Source: Acidobacteriota bacterium (GTDB lineage Bacteria; Acidobacteriota; Thermoanaerobaculia; Gp7-AA8). From it: 10,473 nt of DNA. Under the pieces are notes generated by a model that was not told where the DNA came from, did no database searches, and was given only the letters and a program-made list of their open reading frames with translations. Position 1 is the stretch's first letter. Every line of letters starts with the position of its first letter. Made by a program: the position numbers and the translations under genes. Positions 5,386-10,473 of the stretch are shown here, in pieces. The DNA is taken from NCBI GenBank assembly GCA_003223695.1, contig QHVY01000216.1, positions 1-10,473 of the forward strand, written 5' to 3'.

Positions 5386-7197
5386 CTCATCATCATCGAT
5401 CCACTCGAGGCATTGCTCGAGCGTCATGATGTGTGCCGGCGCGAGCTGCACGGCGATATCAGAGGTAGATGCGCGCATGTTGGTCAGATGCTTCTTGCGG
5501 CAGACCTGCACGACCATGTCGGACTCGCGCGAATTCTCGCCGACGACTTGTCCGCCGTAAACCTTCTGTCCCGGAATGACGAACATCGTGGCGCGCTCCT
5601 GTAGCGGCTCGATCGCGTAGGCCGTTGTATCGCCCGCTTCCTTCGCCACGAGCGCGCCGCGCGTGCGGCTGGCGATCTCACCGCGATACGGTCCGTATTC
5701 GAGAAACGTGTGATACAGCAGCCCGGTGCCGCGCGTCTCGGTTAGAAACTCGGTGCGGATCCCGAACAGCCCGCGCGTCGGAATCTTGAACTCGATGCGC
5801 ACGCGTCCGCTGCCGGGATTGACCATGTCGGTGATCTCGCCGCGGCGCTCCTGCAGCTTCTCCATGATCGTGCCGACGTGCTGCTCCTCGATGTCGACGA
5901 CTAGCGCCTCGTAAGGCTCCATCAACTTGCCGTTGACTTCTTTGAGGATGACCTGCGGCCGTGAGAGCGCGAACTCGTAGCCTTCGCGTCGCATGTTCTC
6001 CGCGAGAATCGACAGATGAAGCTCGCCGCGACCGCTGACGTCGAATCGATCCGGCTGCTCGGTGTCCTTGACGCGCAGCGCGACGTCTTTGCGCGTCTCG
6101 CGCTCGAGCCGTTCTTTCAGATTTCGCGAAGTCACGTACTTGCCTTCGGTGCCGGAGAACGGCGAATCGTTGACCATCCAGTTCATCGACACCGTCGGCT
6201 CGTCGATGGCGATCGGCTGCAATTGCTCGGGAGTGACAGCATCGGCAAACGTCTCACCGATCTCCACGTCCGCGAATCCAGCAACGGCCACGATTTCCCC
6301 AGCGGCTGCCTCGACCACTTCTTCGCGTTTCAGTCCTTCGAAAATTGTCAGCCTCGAGACGCGCCCCTTTTTCTGCGTGCCGTCGCGCAGAATGAGGATG
6401 ACGTCTTCGCCCTGCCGAATTCGTCCGCGCTGAATGCGGCCGATGCCCAGGCGGCCGACGTAGTCGTTGTAATCGATGGCCGAGACGAGAAGCTGCAGCG
6501 GAGCGCTGGCATTGCCCGGCGGAGGAGGGATCTTCTTCAGCACCGCGTCGAAGAGCGGTTGCACGTCATTGTTCGTATCCTCTAATGACGTGCGAACAAA
6601 TCCTGCGCGACCCGACGCATAAAGAATCGGGAAGTCGAGCTGCTCATCCGATGCCCCGAGCTCAATCATCAGGTCGAACACTTCGTTCAGCACCTGCTGC
6701 GGACGCGCGTCGCTGCGGTCGATTTTGTTGATCACCACAATTGGCAAGAGTCCGAGAACCAGGGCTTTGCGTAGGACGAAGCGGGTCTGGGGCATTGGAC
6801 CCTCCGCCGCGTCAACGAGAAGGATGACTCCTTCGACCATCGACAGAACACGCTCGACCTCTCCGCCAAAATCGGCGTGGCCGGGCGTGTCGACGATATT
6901 GATCTTTACCTCGCGGGGATGAATGAAGGTCGCCGGCAGATCGTGTCCTGACGCAGTGTGCGTCGCCTCATGATGTCCGCCCGGCGCATCGACGATGTAT
7001 CGAATCGACGTGTTTTTCGCAAGGATGGTGATCCCGCGCTCGCGCTCGAGGTCGTTCGAGTCCATGACGCGCTCCTCGACCTGCTGATTGGCGCGGATCG
7101 CCCCCGCCTGCTTCAGCAGTGCATCGACGAGCGTCGTCTTGCCGTGGTCAACGTGGGCAATTATGGCCACGTTGCGAATGTCGTAACGGAACTGCAT
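5287..7197 (-). CDS. typA: Translational GTPase TypA/BipA
   Basis: A 636-residue ribosome-associated GTPase of the EF-G-like family, involved in 50S subunit assembly and stress or cold growth in characterised bacteria. The P-loop AHVDHGKT (14-21), the RGITILAKNTS switch region (54-64), DTPGH (103-107) and NKID (157-160) are intact. The beta-barrel, EF-G-like and BipA-specific C-terminal domains follow, with GRGELHLSILAENMRREGYE, LTNMRAS and the end motif DDDELVEVTPESIRIRKRIL. Usual length is about 600-615; the excess is mainly a 28-residue insertion (~66-97), rich in His, between the switch I region and DTPGH. The start is supported by AAAGG six bases before the ATG at 7197. It heads a probable three-gene operon and is divergent from the kinase. 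Confidence 0.97.
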   Translation of the reverse strand: MQFRYDIRNVAIIAHVDHGKTTLVDALLKQAGAIRANQQVEERVMDSNDLERERGITILAKNTSIRYIVDAPGGHHEATHTASGHDLPATFIHPREVKINIVDTPGHADFGGEVERVLSMVEGVILLVDAAEGPMPQTRFVLRKALVLGLLPIVVINKIDRSDARPQQVLNEVFDLMIELGASDEQLDFPILYASGRAGFVRTSLEDTNNDVQPLFDAVLKKIPPPPGNASAPLQLLVSAIDYNDYVGRLGIGRIQRGRIRQGEDVILILRDGTQKKGRVSRLTIFEGLKREEVVEAAAGEIVAVAGFADVEIGETFADAVTPEQLQPIAIDEPTVSMNWMVNDSPFSGTEGKYVTSRNLKERLERETRKDVALRVKDTEQPDRFDVSGRGELHLSILAENMRREGYEFALSRPQVILKEVNGKLMEPYEALVVDIEEQHVGTIMEKLQERRGEITDMVNPGSGRVRIEFKIPTRGLFGIRTEFLTETRGTGLLYHTFLEYGPYRGEIASRTRGALVAKEAGDTTAYAIEPLQERATMFVIPGQKVYGGQVVGENSRESDMVVQVCRKKHLTNMRASTSDIAVQLAPAHIMTLEQCLEWIDDDELVEVTPESIRIRKRILDHSSREVARKRAAAAV

Positions 7198-7199
7198 GT

Positions 7200-7219
7200 G
7201 CGGCCTTTAACACGGCCGC
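7200..7219. promoter_or_regulatory. Dyad symmetry over the typA leader
   Basis: GCGGCC (7200-7205) and GGCCGC (7214-7219) are perfect 6-bp arms around an 8-nt centre. On the minus strand the right part overlaps the AAAGG ribosome site of typA (7208-7204). It may be a regulator site. As RNA the hairpin would hide part of the ribosome site, but only if transcription starts upstream of 7219. Confidence 0.35.
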
Positions 7220-7221
7220 GG

Positions 7222-7227
7222 ACTATA
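7222..7227 (-). promoter_or_regulatory. -10 element for typA
   Basis: TATAGT on the minus strand is 5 of 6 to consensus and predicts a start near 7215 and an ~18-nt leader with the AAAGG site. No convincing -35 is present. It overlaps the plus-strand kinase -10 by four bases. Confidence 0.45.
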
Positions 7228-7229
7228 AT
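7224..7229 (+). promoter_or_regulatory. -10 element for the kinase gene, probable leaderless start
   Basis: A perfect TATAAT ends 11 nt before the ATG at 7241, so transcription should begin within a few bases of the start codon. No ribosome site lies between them, consistent with a leaderless message. No clear -35 is present. Confidence 0.5.
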
Positions 7230-7240
7230 CATCCCCATTC

Positions 7241-9859
7241 ATGACAGTGAGTTCCGGCACGCGGCTGGGGCCATACGAGATCGTCGCGCCCATCGGGGCG
7301 GGCGGGATGGGGGAGGTCTACAAGGCGCGCGATACGCGGCTGGACCGGTCAGTGGCCGTGAAGATTCTTCCGGCGGCCTTCGCCGAGAACGCGGAGTTCA
7401 AAATCCGATTCGAGCGCGAGGCGCGGACGATCTCGCAACTCTCCCACCCTCACATCTGCACGCTCTACGACGTCGGCGAGAACTATCTGGTGATGGAGCT
7501 GCTCGACGGCGAGTCGCTCGCCGATCGCCTCGCCAAGGGTCCGCTTCCACTTGCGGACGTTTTGAAATACGGAGTGCAGATCGCCGAGGCGCTCGGGAAA
7601 GCGCATCGCGAAGGAGTCGTTCACCGCGATCTGAAGCCGGGCAACGTGATGATCACGAAGTCGGGCGCCAAGCTGCTCGACTTCGGACTCGCAAGAGGTG
7701 GAGGACAGCCGCCCTCGGCTGTCCCTGATGCCACACAACAAAAACCGCTCACCCAGGAAGGCATGGTCCTCGGCACATTTCAGTACATGGCGCCCGAGCA
7801 ACTCGCGGGAGAGGAACCCGACCCGCGCACGGACATCTTTGCGTTAGGCGCAGTTCTGTACGAGATGGCCACAGGAAGGCGCGCCTTCGAAGGAAAAACG
7901 AAGACCAGCCTGATCGCCGCCATCGTCAGCGGCGAGCCGAAGTCGATTTCAGAGCTGCAGCCGCTCACTCCCGCGGCGCTCGAACACGTGATCAAGAAAT
8001 GTCTGGCGAAAGAGCGGGACGATCGGTGGCAGAGCGCGGTCGATATCGCCGAGGAGTTGCGATGGATTAGTGAGGATCGACCGGCAGCTCGCGTCCGTCG
8101 CTCCGGAGTCCTGCCGCTGATCGTGTTCGCTGCCGCACTTTCGCTGGTGATCGGCGTGGTGGTCGGAGCGTGGACGATCCTGCGCCGCCGTCCTGTTTCG
8201 CCATTGACGTACAGCGAGATTGAAGCGCCGGAAGGAACATCATTCGTCTTCGAGGCTGCCACGGCGGTCATATCACCCGACGGCAGAACAATCGCCGTTG
8301 TGGCGCGAGCGAAGGATGGAGTGGCCGCTATCTGGCTGCGGCCGCTCGATTCACAAGTTGCCCATGTCTTGCGTAGTACGGAAAATCCGAGTTTTCCTTT
8401 CTGGTCGCCCGATTCGCAATACCTCGGATTCTTCGCCGATGGAAAACTAAAGCGGATCGAAATCAACTCAGGGTCGCCGGAGACGCTGGCGGACGCAGGA
8501 ACTCCGCGCGGAGGCAGCTGGTCAACGAGCGGCACGATCATCTTCACTCCGACACCGGCCAGTCCGATTTACGCGGTTCCGGCGGCTGGCGGCGAAGTTC
8601 GTCAGATCACCGAGCTGAATATTGACCGGGGCGATACTTCCCACCGGTTCCCGGTTTTCCTGCCTGACGGGCGCCATTTCCTGTTTTTCGTTCAGGGTCC
8701 CTCGGAAGCGAACATTCTCGTCGGTTCCACGGATTCAAAAGAAACTCGCAGTGTCACCGCGGCTCAGGCGGGAGTGATCTTCGCACCGCCGAATTACATT
8801 CTATTCGTACGCGATGGTGCACTTCGCGCCCAACATTTCGATCTGAAAACATTCAGGGTTATCGGCGAATCGATGCCGATCGCCGAGCACGTGCAGCTCA
8901 GCGGCAGTCTGAATTTTGCAAACGTGGCAGTATCCACGAACGGCACGCTCACATATGTAAGCGGCGGATCGGCGACTCTTTCGACGCTGACTTTTGTCGA
9001 TGGCAGTGGCAAGGAAGTCGGTACGCTCGGGCCCCGCAGTGAGCAACTCGATGTGGCGATCGCTCCAGACGGACACGCGGCGGCGCTCTCTCGCTATGAC
9101 GTGGTGGGAACGAGCGACATTTGGGTTTATGAGCTCCGTCGCGACATCCAGACGCGACAAACATTTTCGCCGGCGAACGAGTTCGCTCCCGTCTGGTCTC
9201 CGGATAACAAGACGATCGTCTTCACTGGCTTTGAGAAACGGCCGGGCGATCTCTTCGTCAAGCGCGTCGACGCCAGCGGTCCCGGCGATCTTCTCTACGC
9301 CGATCGGCGCCGCAAAGTAGCGACGTGCTGGTCAGCAGATGGCAACTACGTGATTTATCACGCTCTCACGCCCGGTTCGCAATGGGATATCGAAGCGTAC
9401 TCGTTGCGCGATCGAAAGGTCATTCCGCTCGTGAAGACGCCTGCAACCGAAGTGCATGGCCAGCTCTCTCCGGATGGGCGATGGCTGGCCTACAGCTCGA
9501 CAGAGCCAGGGCGCATGGAAGTCTTTGTTCGGCCGTTTCTGGGAACGACGGATCACTGGCAGATCTCCGGCGGAGGTGGTTCGATGCCCCGTTGGAGTCA
9601 CGACGGCCGGCAACTCTATTTTGTATCGCCGGATGGCAAACTCATGGCTGCCGCGGTGCACGCGACCCAATCGTTCTCCGCCGATGCTCCGCGCCCTCTC
9701 TTTTCGACACGCCTCCGACTCTTAAACGGCATCACGCGCACTCAATACGATGTGATGCCCGACGGTCGATTTCTCATGAATGTTGGATTTCCAAGTGAGG
9801 AACATCCGGTACCGATTACGCTGGTTCAAAACTGGACGCGCAAACTTCCCGCTCAATAA
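7241..9859 (+). CDS. Ser/Thr protein kinase fused to a PD40/TolB-like beta-propeller
   Basis: An 872-residue transmembrane Hanks-type kinase. The kinase domain (~12-275) has the glycine loop GAGGMGEV (19-26), Lys41 in VAVK, Glu60 in FEREA, HRDLKPGN (128-135), DFG (147-149) and APE (184-186), so it should be active. One membrane helix (~290-312, LPLIVFAAALSLVIGVVVGAW) follows. The rest (~325-870) is a propeller with repeated PD40 signatures such as ISPDGR, WSPDSQ, WSPDNK, LSPDGRW and WSHDGR, predicted to lie outside the cytoplasm. Such fusions probably sense an external ligand or protein and signal inward by phosphorylation; the partners are unknown. The activation loop contains an inserted hairpin-encoded segment (~153-164). 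The start codon gives the usual SSGTRLGPYEIV N-terminus. The gene is divergent from typA and not in an obvious operon. Confidence 0.95.
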   Translation: MTVSSGTRLGPYEIVAPIGAGGMGEVYKARDTRLDRSVAVKILPAAFAENAEFKIRFEREARTISQLSHPHICTLYDVGENYLVMELLDGESLADRLAKGPLPLADVLKYGVQIAEALGKAHREGVVHRDLKPGNVMITKSGAKLLDFGLARGGGQPPSAVPDATQQKPLTQEGMVLGTFQYMAPEQLAGEEPDPRTDIFALGAVLYEMATGRRAFEGKTKTSLIAAIVSGEPKSISELQPLTPAALEHVIKKCLAKERDDRWQSAVDIAEELRWISEDRPAARVRRSGVLPLIVFAAALSLVIGVVVGAWTILRRRPVSPLTYSEIEAPEGTSFVFEAATAVISPDGRTIAVVARAKDGVAAIWLRPLDSQVAHVLRSTENPSFPFWSPDSQYLGFFADGKLKRIEINSGSPETLADAGTPRGGSWSTSGTIIFTPTPASPIYAVPAAGGEVRQITELNIDRGDTSHRFPVFLPDGRHFLFFVQGPSEANILVGSTDSKETRSVTAAQAGVIFAPPNYILFVRDGALRAQHFDLKTFRVIGESMPIAEHVQLSGSLNFANVAVSTNGTLTYVSGGSATLSTLTFVDGSGKEVGTLGPRSEQLDVAIAPDGHAAALSRYDVVGTSDIWVYELRRDIQTRQTFSPANEFAPVWSPDNKTIVFTGFEKRPGDLFVKRVDASGPGDLLYADRRRKVATCWSADGNYVIYHALTPGSQWDIEAYSLRDRKVIPLVKTPATEVHGQLSPDGRWLAYSSTEPGRMEVFVRPFLGTTDHWQISGGGGSMPRWSHDGRQLYFVSPDGKLMAAAVHATQSFSADAPRPLFSTRLRLLNGITRTQYDVMPDGRFLMNVGFPSEEHPVPITLVQNWTRKLPAQ
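7703..7724. repeat. Perfect 9-bp inverted repeat inside kinase codons
   Basis: GGACAGCCG (7703-7711) and CGGCTGTCC (7716-7724) are perfect complements around a 4-nt loop. They encode GQPPSAVP just after the DFGLAR motif, a position that varies in length in this kinase family. It resembles a short palindromic element inserted in frame. Only this one copy was seen in the window. Confidence 0.65.
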
Positions 9860-10392
9860 TCGACGCGGTAGTAGTACTTGAACGGCTTGCGCTCGCCGCG
9901 AAGGGTGATCGGATAGAACTTCGATCGCTTGAGGGCGAACGCGTTCTGATCGGCGAGCATTTGCGATCCCGTCGTGTTCTCGATGATCGTCGTGTTCGTG
10001 ATGTCGCCATCGGTATTCACATCGGCCTCGATGTAGATCGTGCCATGCGTTCCCGGAGCGGTGATCGGAGCCGGAGGATGCGCGAACTTCGGATTCGGGT
10101 TGTCCTTGGTCTGCGCCGCCTCTTCCGCACTGACCAATTCCTTTTGATGGACCCACCCGCTCCCGCTCGCCGTCCGAACCTCGGCCCACTCGCCCTTCCT
10201 CGACAACACCGGAACGCTTTCGCCATGTTGGAAACGCGTAATCACCGGTGTGATATCAGCGGGCCGCGAATGCACCGCCAGTTCACCACCGCCAACGTAC
10301 TGCACTGCGATCGGCTCGCGTGTATCGGCCGGCTCTTCCGGCGCCTGCGAGCAAGCTGTGAGAATCAGGAAGGCCGGGAGCCAGCCTCTCAT
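9853..10392 (-). CDS. Lipoprotein with SH3b-like and TonB C-terminal-like domains
   Basis: A 179-residue predicted lipoprotein: hydrophobic N-terminus and lipobox LTAC with Cys14 as the lipidated residue. Residues ~30-86 look like a bacterial SH3 domain (ELAVHSRPA, GESVPVL, GEWAEVR, GSGWVHQKEL), which often binds cell-wall peptides. A Pro-rich linker (~98-114) leads to a TonB-C-like domain (~117-179) with IYIEADVNTDGDI and a C-terminal YYYRVDY. Usual TonB proteins have an inner-membrane helix that contacts ExbB/ExbD; a lipid anchor is unusual, so this is probably a structural or periplasm-spanning relative. The ATG overlaps the stop of the upstream membrane-protein gene (ATGA). Its own stop overlaps the kinase stop by seven bases, in convergent orientation. 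Confidence 0.78.
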   Translation of the reverse strand: MRGWLPAFLILTACSQAPEEPADTREPIAVQYVGGGELAVHSRPADITPVITRFQHGESVPVLSRKGEWAEVRTASGSGWVHQKELVSAEEAAQTKDNPNPKFAHPPAPITAPGTHGTIYIEADVNTDGDITNTTIIENTTGSQMLADQNAFALKRSKFYPITLRGERKPFKYYYRVDY

Positions 10393-10473
10393 CCGAAGAC
10401 ATCCCTTCGCACAAAAATGCTGAAGGCGATGATGGTCGCCGCGATTGCCCAGACGCCGAGGAGCGCGATGCAG
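10389..10473 (-). CDS. C-terminal end of a membrane protein, possibly an ABC-2 type permease
   Basis: The minus-strand frame entering from the right edge reads CIALLGVWAIAATIIAFSIF followed by VRRDVFG and a TGA at 10391-10389. One membrane helix followed by a short basic tail ending in RRDVFG is typical of the last helix of ABC-2 type transport permeases, but only 27 residues are visible, so the family call is tentative. The stop overlaps the lipoprotein ATG by four bases (ATGA), which strongly supports this as a real reading frame and places the two genes in one operon. Confidence 0.6.
   Translation of the reverse strand, partial: CIALLGVWAIAATIIAFSIFVRRDVFG

Noticed and set aside
6958..7728. 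A 256-codon plus-strand frame spanning the typA start and kinase gene
   Set aside because: It is antisense to the conserved typA P-loop region and out of frame with the kinase; its Arg/Ala/Gly-rich composition is typical of shadow frames in GC-rich DNA.
7780..8547. A 255-codon minus-strand frame inside the kinase gene
   Set aside because: It is Ser/Arg-rich with no motifs and lies entirely opposite well-conserved kinase and propeller codons.

Overview
The window is GC-rich (about 60% by eye) with dense, mostly bacterial-type genes. The best clue to its source is a Hanks-type Ser/Thr kinase fused through one membrane helix to a PD40/TolB-like beta-propeller. Fusions of this kind are abundant in Acidobacteriota. 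A secreted S9 peptidase, an outer-membrane barrel protein, two signal peptides on stand-alone Cache domains and a lipoprotein point to a two-membrane (diderm) cell. The taxonomic placement is an inference from gene content, not a search result.

Layout from left to right. (1) nt 1-1858, plus strand: the 3' end of an S9-family serine peptidase is coupled by a TGATG stop/start overlap to an outer-membrane beta-barrel protein. (2) nt 1855-2310, minus strand: a small secreted protein of unknown function, whose stop overlaps the barrel gene's stop. (3) nt 2311-3334, plus strand: a promoter with an extended -10 and a strong ribosome site leads into two tandem paralogous secreted single-Cache proteins. 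(4) nt 3374-4348, minus strand: a RES/Xre toxin-antitoxin operon whose promoter has a perfect palindrome between -35 and -10. (5) nt 4359-4457: a stray second copy of the last 33 codons of typA. (6) nt 4539-7197, minus strand: typA (bipA), then a 103-residue unknown protein coupled by TGATG, then a zinc-ribbon membrane protein. (7) nt 7241-9859, plus strand: the kinase-propeller gene, divergent from typA across a 43-nt promoter region. (8) nt 9853-10473, minus strand: a lipoprotein with SH3b and TonB-C domains, preceded by the overlapping C-terminal end of a membrane protein that looks like an ABC-2 type permease.

The most unusual point is the duplicated typA 3' end. The two copies (4359-4457 and 5287-5385) match at 92 of 99 positions. 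All six coding differences are silent third-position changes, and the seventh swaps one stop codon for another. The copies flank the two small genes downstream of typA in direct orientation. This looks like a scar from insertion or recombination that rebuilt the typA end, or the remnant of a second typA gene. Other items worth a look are a 28-residue His-rich insertion in the TypA switch region, a perfect hairpin inside the kinase activation-loop codons, and probable leaderless promoters for both the kinase and the toxin-antitoxin operon. No RNA gene, CRISPR array, transposase or integrase was seen.
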